A stretch of 64,000 nt of DNA, from the NCBI RefSeq assembly GCF_002865645.1, contig NW_020194618.1, forward strand, positions 248,001 to 312,000, read 5' to 3'. The stretch is from Hyaloscypha bicolor E (Eukaryota > Ascomycota > Leotiomycetes > Helotiales > Hyaloscyphaceae). Numbering within the stretch: the stretch's first letter is position 1; each line of letters starts with the position of its first letter. Positions 24,914-36,317 of this stretch are shown in pieces. The notes under the pieces were generated by a model. It saw only the letters and a program-made list of their open reading frames with translations. It did not search any database and had not been told where the DNA came from. Position numbers and translations under genes: made by a program.

Positions 24914-25331
24914 ATGCATTTCAATAGCCCGCCACTTCTCTCTCTTCTCGCTCTAAGCTCAGTTACACTTGCCTGCGTCGATTTTTCGGCGAATGTCAAC
25001 TGGGGAACAAATGAAGAGGGAACAGATGGTCAGCCCGTTGCCTTGTCTTCCCTAACGATAAAATATGATATTAATAGACGCTATAGTATGCTGGTTCAAC
25101 TCAGCACTCACCGATAACGGGCAACAGAAGTGTCACGTCAAGGGGATAGGTCATTTTTGTCAGAAACCCTTCCCGCCTCCCTTAAGAGTGGAAATGTCCT
25201 GCCTCGACGGCTACCATGCCTATTTCTACTTAAAAAGTGGAGTGGTGGAATATTGGTATGGCAGCTTTTCCAACCAGTTCAAGACTCATTATGATGGAAC
25301 TTATTGGACGGCGAAGGTTTGGGGCTGTTAA
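24914..25331 (+). CDS. Small secreted cysteine-rich protein
   Basis: 122 aa from exons 24914-25028 and 25078-25331, with a 49-bp intron (GTCAGC...AATAG). The first 20 residues (MHFNSPPLLSLLALSSVTLA) form a signal peptide. The mature part of about 100 residues has six cysteines: one right after the cleavage point, then in VCW, KCHV, HFCQ, MSCLD and the very C-terminal residue. An even number fits disulphide bonding in an extracellular protein. No enzyme motif is visible. Size, secretion and Cys content match small secreted proteins of fungi, including candidate effectors; that role is not shown. It resembles hypothetical proteins but I cannot name a family. Confidence 0.75.
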
Positions 25332-26859
25332 CTGAAAAGTGAAGTATGGAGTGAAGAAGATCTGTTAGAAGAGTTTTGTATTCTCAGGTAAACTAGGAAG
25401 AGAATGTGAGTAGCTTTGGTGCTAACTTTCACTCTGATAATAATATCTTGAATGTGCCTAACAAGATAAGACTGAGAAGGGCTCTGGTATAATGCCAACA
25501 TTTATCAAAGCACCTAACATTAAAGCCTTAGATTGAATCATTATGCTCTTGACTTCCTGATGTCCAAGATGTTATGCCACGCGGAAATACCAACTGTCAA
25601 ATATCCAACAGTTGTCTTGTTTTTTGTCCATTATCCGACTTTAATCGTCACAGAGGTCGTTTCGTTTGAAGTCTAAAAAGTAAGGGGAAGTTAAGCTAGT
25701 GATATAAAGGGGTTGGATTAGTTGCAATTGTAATCTTGTACGTGTTTATTTATTTATTTAGAATGGTTTCATCACAGAAGACAAGCACTCCCTAAAAGGC
25801 ACCTCTGTCAAGCTCTTGCAACTTTGTTATTGTTATATATATTACTTCGTCATGGACGAATGGAGTGCTTATGATATCGTGCCCCGCGAATTTGGGGGCC
25901 GAAATTGTGGGGCGGATTCATAGGGAGGAGCACCAGAGGTACAGTTGCCTTCACCCAACTTTGTCCTTGTACTATACAATTAGAAAAGGGATTGCTCTAT
26001 GTCATTTCTCGTGTCTGACAAGGAATCTGAGGGTTCTCGACTCGTAAATGACGCTTTACGAAAATAAAGTTCCACGTTCGGAGCAGACCAGGGGCTGCTA
26101 CTTCAGCCGCGTTAAAATGGAGTGATGTGTTCTCCTTTGCCGGGCTGCGATATGAGTGAGTATGCTGTTAAGCTTGCATTTCTCAGAATCTGTAAGAATT
26201 AGTGCAGTGCACAAAACACATTCTACTACCAGCAGAAGCGCAAACTTGAGAATTAAGTTCATAATATGGGGGGGAATCATAATCAGGATATATTAGGGAA
26301 CTCGTCGATAGTCACAAGAAGACGTAAACTCTAGGTCTGCAGAAAAGAGCAGATTGCCACGTGAAGGTCTTCAAGCGCAATGAAAGTACACTTGGCCAAT
26401 CAGATCGTCGAGACCGTTGGGACAATACTCTCGGCTCTCGATGTATGCACAGGTGCAGATCTCCGCAGCATGCTGAAACGGCGTGACATTGCGAGCGACA
26501 GGTATGCTACGCACCTTCTCGGCTAAGAGCAATGAAACGGTGTTTTATAACGAGTGATATCCAAAAGCCCCCCCCCCCGCCCTCTCCACCACAACCTCGC
26601 TCAGACTCCACTACCAAGATCTGATCGATAAAACTTCTTTCAGCATTTTTTCGCACTTTAATCGAAGCCAGACACAGATATAAGAATTCAGAAGCCCTAA
26701 GAAGATAGCTAGAGAGAAAAACACTCGCTCAATTTTGAAGGCAACAACTTCTAAGTCTTACCTAGAAGATATACATGGGTATCAAAAAAATGACAAGTGA
26801 CATCTTTTAAAATACAACGTATACAGAAGAGAAATTTCCGCCTAATGGCTGCTCCTCTG
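25332..26859. other. Intergenic, with second GC-rich hairpin
   Basis: About 1.5 kb. It holds a hairpin at 25881-25913 and a C-run near 26570-26580. A 48-codon frame starting at 26380 has reasonable codon choice but no recognisable relative and is not called. Confidence 0.55.
25881..25913. repeat. GC-rich hairpin, copy 2
   Basis: GCCCCGCGAATTT pairs with AAATTGTGGGGC around GGGGGCCG. It is the relative of the hairpin at 20712-20750 and has the same orientation of its G-rich loop. Confidence 0.6.
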
Positions 26860-28153
26860 TCACTGATTTTCCACAAACATTTGCTCCTCGTCATCATCGT
26901 CTTCATCCTCCTCGCCAGTATCACTTCCGCTTGAAGGCTCACCATACTCGTCAGAACTATGCTGGTCGGCTCGACCCTCGCTCTGGTAAATCTTTTGAGT
27001 GCTTCTGTCGCCCTGCGTTACATAGAAATCTCGCGCAGAAAAATTCGACTGTGCATTTACGGGTCCGTGGAACTGGCCAGTGATCGTGGCTCCTTGAACA
27101 CTGATCTTGGACGAACTCTTTTTCTTCTTTTTCGGTGCCTCTGCCACTGCAGCATTCTCTGGTAGGAGCCAATAGATCAGCTGTCCTTTGACCTTGCAGT
27201 ACTCCGGATCATTGGGACCAGTGAAGCGTGTCATTGACTTATGATCCCCTTCGATCGCACATTTGAAGTCGGCTTTGAGCACAGCAGATTTCTCGGGAAC
27301 CACTAGGTTGCTGAATCCAGGTAACTTTCGGGTCTCATAAAAGGAGAAGAGCTTGATGCTCTTGAGCTTTCCGTGCTTTGCTTCTTTCTGGAAATCCTCG
27401 TCCAGGTTCTGACACACTTGGGAATCTGTCTTGAGGACATCGATGACCTTCTTGTTGGAGCTGCGAATTGACTGCGGGATCAACTTTCGAAGGGCAGATC
27501 CCCATTTGGCAAGATGTGAGCCTTGGTGCGGTACGCCGAAAAACAGAATCCCAGCCGTCCATTCGGCAACGGTGTGCAGACTGACGTCTGACCCGATTGA
27601 TTCCAATAGAGCTTGTTCTACAACAAGGCCGCCGAGCGAGTGTGGCAGGAAGTAAATTGGACGGCCCGCCTGATTTTGCAGCTCGTTGCGAACGGCAAGA
27701 GCTAGAGCTTGGCCATAGCTCTTGAGGCCTTCTGTACTTGCATTCCCCCAATCCTTTGCGAACTTCACGACATCGGCATCGTAGCCGTAAGTTATGACCC
27801 GGGCTTTGGGGAAGTCACGAGCTAAGAGTTCTGGCCAAAAGACACCAGCCTTCTCATGGGTCCATGTCCTCTTGCGGTTGCCAGTGAGTCCGTGGACGAA
27901 CCAAATACTGAGCGACAATTAACCGGGTATTTCTTGTCGAAAGACGGTCATACTCAATCTCTGCATTGTCAGGATCTGCTACTTTGTCGGGGCCCAGGAG
28001 ACTGGGGACCACGGCCTCAAAACTATTCTTGCTTAGTATTGTGATAAAATATAGAGGGGAAACTTACGAATCAATAGATACGGAACTGTTTACGAGGGTC
28101 GAAGACCTTGAGAATGGAGCCACCCCACTGTTGTTTCTATGTGTCTCCTGCAT
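26860..28153 (-). CDS. SERAC1/DUF676-like serine esterase with acidic tail
   Basis: 400 aa from exons 28153-28068, 28022-27954 and 27907-26860. Introns 28023-28067 (GTAAGT...GAATAG) and 27908-27953 (GTATGA...GCTCAG) were placed so that the frame continues into DIWFVHGLTG. The fold is an alpha/beta hydrolase: VHGLTGNRKRTWTH near residue 56, nucleophile Ser142 in HSLGG, GILFFGVPHQGS, and a likely catalytic His274 in GDHKSM. This is the esterase domain often found at the N-terminus of fungal NACHT/ankyrin proteins, but here it stands alone. After a Lys-rich linker (about 310-318) comes a G/N/Q-containing segment, about 319-351, then an acidic tail (EEDEDDDDEE). The function of the tail is unknown. 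The start at MQETHR is tentative, as the 5' frame stays open further upstream. Confidence 0.8.
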
Positions 28154-29160
28154 GTTGGTTTCTTGGCCGCTTAGCCTTTTCCCCGTGATGAGTTGTTTGA
28201 TTCGGAATCTGAGGAGTCCATCATAAATAACCTGTCTTGCGTTACTCACACATGGTTGGCTTAAAAAGGGATAGACAGGGGATAGGTTTGAAAGCAAATG
28301 AGAGATCGTAGCTTGATTCTCGACGCCCGACTGATATGGGGATATTCCCTGATGACTGCGCGTGATGCCAACGCATACACGCAGCCCGCTACTTCCAGGT
28401 CTTCCATTGCCAATAAGACCTCTTTGATTCCAGCCACGAACCACCAATATAATGATACAATGGTTGCCTTGCAATCTGTATCTTGTACGATGAATTGATC
28501 TGGGAGGAAGGCGGGTCTCTGTAGCGTCTGTGCCCAACTCCTGCAAGCAAGCGCAGAGAGATGACCTCGATCGATGCCTCATACTTGCCGATCTAAGAAA
28601 GTATAAAGCTTTGAGAGGAAGAGACAAAAGAGTGCTCGGTCACTATTTGGATGTTCGCCGCAGAGAGTGGAACTCCGGGCCTCATAATATTCGACACTTC
28701 ATTATTAGCACGGTACTCCCGCCGGATCATTCTGATACCCTCTTGGAAGGAGGGCATATTTCGTGATATCGGGCGAAGATTTGCTCGCTACCTTTGGAAG
28801 ATGGAGAGCTTCGAGAAACTGCATCGTGTCTTGAAGTCGATGGTGTGGACGGGACGGATGAGAGGGAAGTGACTTCGCAAGCCGAGGGCTGAGGTGCTGT
28901 CTTGTGGAGGCTTAGCGCTGATTTTGACACCCTGCACGAAATGCGACCACACCCCACCACCACCTCTGATCTGAAACCCGCGATGGGTTCAGTCACAGAG
29001 AGAGCCGCATTCCTCAACATTATCACCAACTTCACCGAGTCAATGGCCAACATGGCCTACGAACCTCCATGACATTCTCCTTATAACCCGCATCCAGTCG
29101 CGACCCCACTGCGAGACTTCTGGGCACACCCCCGGCCGGCTCAGCCAACCATGCTACAGT
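28154..29160. promoter_or_regulatory. Shared upstream region of two divergent genes
   Basis: About 1 kb between the esterase (minus) and the coiled-coil gene (plus). The part next to the esterase is open in its frame up to about 28627 and might hold further 5' coding sequence. No specific regulatory motif was identified. Confidence 0.4.
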
Positions 29161-30608
29161 ATGAGCGCGAAGCGGGGCAAGGGACAAGTCGAGAAAGGCC
29201 CAGCTCCTTCTGCTTCGCGCAGCCCGGCCGGCAGTCAACGTTCACACAGTTCATTCGGAGTGAGAGGCGCTGGCCATTCCGGAAGAGTCGATGGCCCTCT
29301 GGATGCTTCAACCATAGGCGCGGGAAGGGATATATCACAGCAGACGACTAAAGACAGTCAGAGTAGGCTTTTCCATAGCCCATTGCCCCCTTTCCTCGTA
29401 TTGCGCTGTGCCGTTACCTTCTTTCAAAGTCTGCCAGTAGTTTCTGAAATTTGCGCGTAGTTTCTTGTTCCAGATTGGGGCTTGCTTGTGCGCAACTACA
29501 TATACTGTTTTCGTGCTAACACGTGCGAATAGAGAACCCTTTCACAATTTCAATACCTGTTAACACTTACGTGGGTTACCCCCCGCATGCACCTCCAACG
29601 ATAAGCGAAACTGGATCGTCTCAGGCAACGGCAATTCAAGGACTGACTGAAGCGCGCCCGCCTGGCCCAGATCGAGGATCATCAGAAGAAAGCGGAATCA
29701 CAGCGGAATTGAACGGCCTACATGAAATTGAACGCCTGAGGAATGAAGTCAAATGCCTGAGAGCCGAAAAGACGGAGAATCAACGGTTGAGAAAACAAGT
29801 GGCGCAGCTAAATCACTTGCTTGAGGATGAGAAAAGGAGGACCCAGCAGAAAGACGAGAAGCTGGCCCGGCTACAAACGCGTGTGCAGGACCTCGTATTG
29901 CAAGACCTTAAGGCCAGTGAGTATCAAGCAGCTTCTGCCCAAACACGGATCCATGACGCGAAGGAGATGCAAGACAAAGAGATTGAGATTGAAAAGTTGG
30001 AGCAGCGCTGCCGGATTTTGAAAGAGAATAATAAAAGGCTCCAGTCCAACATCGAAGAGCTGAAGGTGATAACGAAAGACGCACAAGATCATATCCGCTA
30101 CTCACGACTCCAGAACCAAATCACCGATCTTGAAAACACCGTCAAGGACCTGAGACTGAGGCGGGAGACTGTGCGAGAGCAACTAGGCCGGGCGAGCGAT
30201 GACCAAAAAGATAATCTTTACGACGAGATGAGCAATCTGAGCAAGGATCTGAAGACGATGAATACTCGTTTAGCGAAACTGCGTGCCGACTTTGCAAATA
30301 TGCCAAACCCTGCCGACTTGGCTGGAGATATTGGTGCGCATTCAAGATCAGGGAGTTATGATACCCAGTATGACCCAATTCCCGAACTGGTTACAGATAT
30401 GTCCAGTCTTGCATCGGCGTCGCCTCCTCAAAGTGAGTCGCTGGACTCGATGGACGGATACCGTTTAAATAGGGATTACCTGGTCGGACAATCGCACCCA
30501 AATGCAGAGCCCTGGGCCAAAACCGTGGAGACTCCAAAGGGATTATCACCTAGAGCAAGCGATGGATTCGCGGGTGCGGGGAAGCAGAGAACGGGTCCTT
30601 ACCGATGA
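29161..30608 (+). CDS. Coiled-coil protein, function unknown
   Basis: 425 aa from exons 29161-29362 and 29533-30608, with a 170-bp intron (GTAGGC...GAATAG). The first 70 residues are basic and rich in Ser and Gly (MSAKRGKGQVEKGP...). A linker rich in Pro follows, then a long heptad-like coiled coil over about residues 130-330 (leucines spaced in segments such as LRNEVKCLRAEKTENQRLRK and LENTVKDLRLRRE). The C-terminal 90 residues are low-complexity and Ser-rich. There is no enzyme, DNA-binding or membrane motif. The layout suits a scaffold or cytoskeleton-linked protein, but I do not recognise a family. Confidence 0.75.
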
Positions 30609-31863
30609 GACGAGCTTCGGCATTCCCAACAGACCCCATCAATGCAGGCAAACCTTTTCAATGTACAATGTCATTTCCGTTAGAGTTTTCCAGTTGTATA
30701 TATCGTCCAGGGGTTTTCGGGTTTGTTTTCTGGATATCATGGTTGCATAGCGCGGCGTTATGAATAGGAGGAGCAATTGGGAAGGATCGATTGGCTAAGG
30801 CGCAAGTCCAGGAAAATGGCTTGGCGTCAACAGCTGTGGGTCGGATGGCGTTACTGCTTTTTGTATAGAATTCTGGACTAAACCGCTGGGCATCCTATTG
30901 ATATTGGCTTTGCGGGCTGGTGTCCTTTTGGGGGCGGTTGTTTGAAACACTTTGCCATACTCTGGCCAGTACAAAAGTAGAGCTATATATTGTTATACAA
31001 TCAACTCCGTGCAACTGCTCGCAGATTCTCTCTCAATGCAAGCTACGCTCTCCTTCGAAAGATTGGGTTATCTCTTCATCTGGACGGAAGGCAGAATGGT
31101 TTGTGGCACTTGGTTCGCAGGATCAGACCAGGGCATGAAGGAATTCTGACAGAGGTTGGGAAGGAGTTCGTGATCCAAACAGAAGAACCGTGCCCTCCGG
31201 AACTTTCTGGATGATCACGAGAAAGGTTCCTCGGTGGCGGAAAACATGGATCTTGAGTTTTGCGTGAAACCCCGCAGGTTCATGGCGGAAAAGGTGTCCA
31301 CTTTCCGGACCAGGTTCGGGGTCTCGCCTAATGAGAAGCGATAAATTCAGGGGGCGGGGAAAACAGGCGTGACTGGCTTTCAACACGACTCACTGAGGAA
31401 TGATGCGCACATTGGAATAAAGGCCACAAACGCTTGAAATTTGTTTTGCAGTGAGAAGCCTGTTCCGATATTCAGCTCAGAATCGGTCGAGAATAAAACG
31501 ACAAACAAACGCGACCAAGTCTTTTGCGGCAGCCTTGCATAGGCCCTTGTAGCTGACAACTATTCTTGGGCATCAACCGCAAAAACGTCCCAGGAACTGT
31601 CAAAGATCACCGGATGGCTGGATTGATCCCTGGATATCACATCTCCTGCTTGTGCGCATCACAAACCTCGGAGGGTGCCGTGTTTGACCAGTGAAAATAT
31701 ATTTCGGTGGCTGAACCGCGCCTCCAGCCTCGCGCATTTGCTTCCCGCCATCTCCTGTCAGAATCAATGCTAGCCACTCAGCGGACTGTTAATACCGGCT
31801 AGGCTCGCCTTACAATGCATTCCCCAGTAGTCTGCATATGCAACTTGCGGAAGGCCATACAGA
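30609..31863. other. Intergenic, no gene seen
   Basis: About 1.25 kb between two genes in the same direction. Three short overlapping frames near 30920-31214 are unrecognised. Confidence 0.6.
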
Positions 31864-34432
31864 ATGAATCTGGGAGACTTGACCGTGTACTCCGTGCATC
31901 GTGAGTCGTGGTGTTGATGCGCTGTCGAGAGACATTGGCTTGCTGACCTGCGACCCAGATAAACGCCCGCAGCTTCAACGAATACTTACGTCTGAACGAC
32001 CCATCACTCCTCTCAATGCCCGACTCGAAGCAGACCGTTCCCCTTCCTTTACCTCGACCATCACCGATGAGACGGTGATACGCTGGCAGCCGCAAACCCC
32101 TCGCTCACGAAGTCGATCTCCCGGACAGCAGAGCAGCCTCGAGACGCTACGGCCCAGAGAATTCGAACATTTGAGCGCCTCCAATGAAGCTGCCTTACCC
32201 AGAAGTCCAATCTTTGCGCGATTCGACGAGGAGCGGATCAGGAGCGACGGGGCTGAGGCCTCGGGGAAGGAGTCAAGAATGTACGAGGTAGACTTGGACT
32301 CAAACTCAAACCCGCCGACTCCAACAGACGACACGCCATACATACGATTTGCAATCGATCAATTGACTCGTGATGAGGAGAGTCGAGCGATTCAGCGGCC
32401 TGGATCCCACGGCAGCTCTGACTCGTATCCCGTCCACCGAATAATACCTGATGAGGGACTTGGTTATTATATGTCTCCTGAGAGAGAGCGGGAAGCACTT
32501 GCGCTGGCCAGAAAACACCGTTCGTCTCCTCGAGAAGGACTCTTCAAATTCAATCCCACGCGACCGCTGTCACCAAACTCGAATCCGCCCGAACTCGACG
32601 TACCTCCACGACCATTCCTACACAAGAGAGCATCCGATTCCGAGATTTTCATCCCAGTTGATCCTCCTGTCGATACACCACGATACCCCGACCTGAGATT
32701 TTTACCCATGATTTTACGACCTGCTTCGATGATTACGCTGTCATGTTTATGTCTCAAGATGATTGCAACTCTCCTGTTTTGCGCAATATACTCCACCTAC
32801 CATAATGGCCTGATGGATTGGTTCGGCGGTATATATGGAGGTCGATATTTTTTGTTCAACTTCTTGCCGCAGATCTTCGCGGCGTGCATATTTGTATATG
32901 TCCAATGTGTCATATCTGCAATGGCGAGAATCATGCCTTACACGCTAATGGCGACGAGTGATGTGGAGAAACGCACTAATGCTCTATTCATGGGGCTTTT
33001 CCCTCAGACGATGTTATGGCCGAGATGGGAAGGGCCGATGAGTATTGATATCGCGAATTCGTTTTTCTGGTTGTCGGTTTTTACGATACCCTTACAAAGT
33101 TGTCTGTTTTCTGTTGTTCAAATAAATGGTGTGTGGCGGTGGACCACCGTGCAAGGCATCGCGTGGACCCTTGTTGCTGTATATATTTTGATTCTGGTTG
33201 CGACGGTTATTTCAGCGTTATTCTTCTATCGACGGGTGACAGGATTAATGTGGGATCCGAGGTCACTGGCGGATATCGTTGCATTGTTACCACGAAGTAA
33301 TTGCTTGTGGGATTATCCTGGGACGGACATCATGAGGAACAAGACAGATATTCGACACAAGTTGGCTTTGAGAAGTGATAGATTGGGGTACTGGAGGACG
33401 CCAAATCGAACGCAGGGAATCTTCTACTGCGTGGGGGAGGAAGGTGCCTCAACGCGGCGGTACACACTTGAAGCTGGAAAGCTATCTGAGAAGAAGTCTG
33501 GGATGGGCTTGAACGGCGACCGAACCTCTGACATCGAGATGGCCGCTGAGCTTTACAACACCAACACGCGATTTCGGTATATCCCTTGGTTTCTGAGGGA
33601 TGAATTCGTGGTGCTCTGGTGTGTGGCGGGATTCATCTTTCTGCTCGCGCTATTCATCATCTCCTTCCTACCTTCAACAGCCATTAGGAAAGGATTCCCA
33701 CCGCTTCTGCCAGTAGTAGCCAGCGTCGGCGGCTGGTCACCCGCCAACTTCCTCTACAGCTTCATACCATCATTTCTTGGCATGCTCCTCTACCTCTTTT
33801 TCCAACCCCTCGACATCGCCTTCCGCAAACTCCAACCGTGGACGTCCCTTGGTCACTCCTCCGGCGTCACAGCAGAAGAATCACTCCTCCTCGACTACCC
33901 AGCCGCCCTCCCAATCTCCTGCACACTCACCGCGTTCGGCGCACGACACTACCGCATCGCCCTCCTGTCCCTGCTCTCCTTCCTCTTCATCCTCATCCCC
34001 GTCCTCGCCGGCGGAATCTTCTTCCCGCTCACGACTCCCAGCATGGAAATACGCATGATCCCCAACCTATCCGCCTACTATGTCATCCTCACGCTCCTCA
34101 TCCTGTACCTCTTTGGCCTAGGCCTCATCGTGCCAAATCGATACCAGATGCACCTCCCTCACGACGTCTCTTGTCTGGCGGAAATCTTCAGCTTCGTGTA
34201 CAACAGCGAAATTCTCGAGGACGCGAGTTTTCGCGCGCCGAAATCAAAAGCAGATCTTGACACCCGACTTATGGCAGTTAAGGCGAGGGGCGAGGTGAAT
34301 AGGTATGCGTTTGGAGTTCTTAGGGGACGTGATGGCCGGGAGTGTCTTGGTGTTGAGCGGTTGGGGAGGAGGGGAGGGGAAGAAGTATTGGTTTTGGTGG
34401 GGAACGGGAGGAAGAGGGTTAGCTTCTTATGA
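31864..34432 (+). CDS. DUF3433 multi-pass membrane protein (Spray-like)
   Basis: 836 aa. A 37-nt first exon (31864-31900) and a 58-bp intron (GTGAGT...CCCAG, 31901-31958) lead into exon 31959-34432. The N-terminal 270 residues are hydrophilic and Ser/Pro-rich. About eight membrane segments follow, among them ITLSCLCLKMIATLLFCAIYS, YFLFNFLPQIFAACIFVYVQ, LVAVYILILVATVISALFFY, VVLWCVAGFIFLLALFIISF and VILTLLILYLFGLGLIVP. The RYFLFNFLPQI segment after an IYGGR turn, and the later MWDPRSLADI, are typical of the fungal DUF3433 family. That family includes the Neurospora Spray protein, linked to calcium homeostasis and hyphal branching. Location in an internal membrane is inferred. The gene looks intact. 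Confidence 0.85.
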
Positions 34433-35155
34433 TTGCCGTGGCAATAATGATTTATGGGTTATGGGTTATGGATTTGGTGTTGGATGAATTACGGACGGAT
34501 ATGGTTAACGGGACATGGATTCATGGATATATTTGAGGGATGGCGCATAGAGTGTAACATAGACTTTGTAGATTCGAGAATGGCGACATACTTCCCAATT
34601 TAGTTTCCTTCCATACCATTTCCCGCTTGCCCGTTGAGAGGGGAGTTCCAAAAGCACCCCAAGTCGGGGTATATTTGTATTTGCCAAGCTTCTTTCGCAA
34701 AGGTTCATCCAGTTGAACTCAAGAAATAAAATCGACGGGAGACGGAAAGTTCCAAGTTGCGATCCCCGTTGTTGTTCACTGTGTAGCCTGGAATTAGGAG
34801 TTAAGCCGCTAGCACTTCTTCATCATTCTTACCGGAGCACCTCGCGCGATTATCTAAATGCGGTATAGCGTCCTCCTCAGCCACCAACGACATCTTCAAT
34901 TCTTCATGCCAGCCATTCTCCGACGGTTCATCAGTGGAGAGAGAAGCTCTCAGCTGTGGCACGGCGCCATGGCTGCAGGTGCGAGCCCCTGCTTTGACGC
35001 TCTTCACGGGTTTCTACGATACCGGTCACCGAAGGATGAGAGGGGATATATACCCTAAACCGACGATGAAATACAACATCATCAATCATTCAATGCAAAC
35101 CCGAGCTTTGTGATACCTGAAGCAAGTTAAATCTGGAAAAATAACATACGAAATA
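34433..35155. other. Intergenic, promoter of the aldo-keto reductase
   Basis: About 0.7 kb. Short repeated ATGGGTTATGG-type words lie just after the DUF3433 stop. A TATA-like box is at 35047-35052. Confidence 0.55.
35047..35052 (+). promoter_or_regulatory. Likely TATA element
   Basis: TATATA lies 109 bp upstream of the aldo-keto reductase start codon. The call is by position only. Confidence 0.35.
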
Positions 35156-36317
35156 ATGGCACCAAAGTTCCCGCAACGAAAGATAGGTGATGTGATGGTC
35201 TCTGCCATTGGGCTTGGATGTATGGGCATGTAAGTCTTCTTCTCTTCTCTTCTCTGGATCCAATGCTTGCGAGCATTTGGCTGACGCCCACAGGTCCATC
35301 CCTCCCTTCAACGACGAAGAATCATTGGAAGTCCTCACCGCCGCCGCGGACATGGGTCTCAACTTCTGGGTAACCTCCTCTGGCTACGGACCCAACGAGG
35401 CTCTCCTCGGACGCTGGTTCCGCGCAAACCCCAGCCGACGCTCTGAGATCTTCCTCGCCACGAAGTTCGGGCGTGTGATGGTCGATGGAAAAATGTTGCA
35501 CCCCGGGACGCCGGAATACGTGAAGGCGTCTTGTGCAAAGAGTCTTGAGACGTTGGGCGTAGAGTATATTGATCTGTATTCTCAGCACCGCGTCGATCCC
35601 GAGACGCCGATTGAAATCACTGTGCAAGCCATGAAGGCCTTGGTTGAGGAGGGGAAGGTCAGGTTCCTTGGGTTGTCGGAGTGCAGTACTAGGACATTGA
35701 GGAGAGCGAACAAAGTCCATCCGATTGCGGCGGCGGAAATGGAGTTCTCCCCTTTCGCGCTCGAGATTGAGGATCCGCAGATTGGCGTTTTGGCCGCAGC
35801 GCGAGAGTGCGGGACAGCTATTGTGGCGTATGCGCCGCTTGGCAAGGGGTTCCTCACGGGGACGATCAAGAGTAGGGATGATTTTCCCGAGGGCGATGCG
35901 AGGAAGACAATGTTTCCGCGGTTTAGTGAGGAGAATTTTGGGGGGAATTTGAAGTTGGTTGAGGAGTTGGGGGAGGTGGCGAAGGGGAAGGGTGTTACAG
36001 TGGGGCAGTTGGTTATTGCTTGGGTATTGGCACAGGGAAATGGTACGTCTCGTTCTCGCTCTTTTTCCGATGGTTGAAATGGAGACTGTGTGCTGATAAT
36101 GAGAATAGATTTCACCCCGCTTCCGGGGACTAAACATGTCAAGTATTTGATGGAGAATGCGGAGGCTGTGAATGTTGTCTTGACCAAGGAGGATGACGAG
36201 AGGATTCGAAAAGTCATTGATAGTGTAGGCGGGACGAAGGGGGCCAGGTACCCAGCTGCTTCGGTATCGTCGCTATTTGGTGATAGCCCGGAGCTTGAGG
36301 GGTTCGGTGGTCTCTAG
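35156..36317 (+). CDS. Aldo-keto reductase lacking the catalytic Asp
   Basis: 343 aa from exons 35156-35229, 35294-36042 and 36109-36317, with introns of 64 bp (GTAAGT...CACAG) and 66 bp (GTACGT...AATAG). It is a TIM-barrel NADPH-dependent reductase of the fungal branch with an IGLGCMGMS start and a YIDLYSQHRVDP strand. Of the catalytic tetrad, Tyr56 (GYGPNE), Lys82 (ATKFG) and His123 (SQHRVD) are present. The Asp normally seen in the NFWDTAD-type motif is Val51 (NFWVTSSGYG). The C-terminal cofactor part, PLPGTKHVKYLMENAEA, is kept. The frame is intact throughout, so the change is either a substitution that alters activity or a sign of early decay. The physiological substrate is unknown. Confidence 0.88.

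Noticed and set aside
26380..26526. 48-codon plus-strand frame
   Set aside because: Plausible codon choice, but no homologue or signal is known and length is within chance.
33777..34260. Pro/Ser/His-rich frames in the DUF3433 gene
   Set aside because: Shifted readings of a real gene with C-rich codons.
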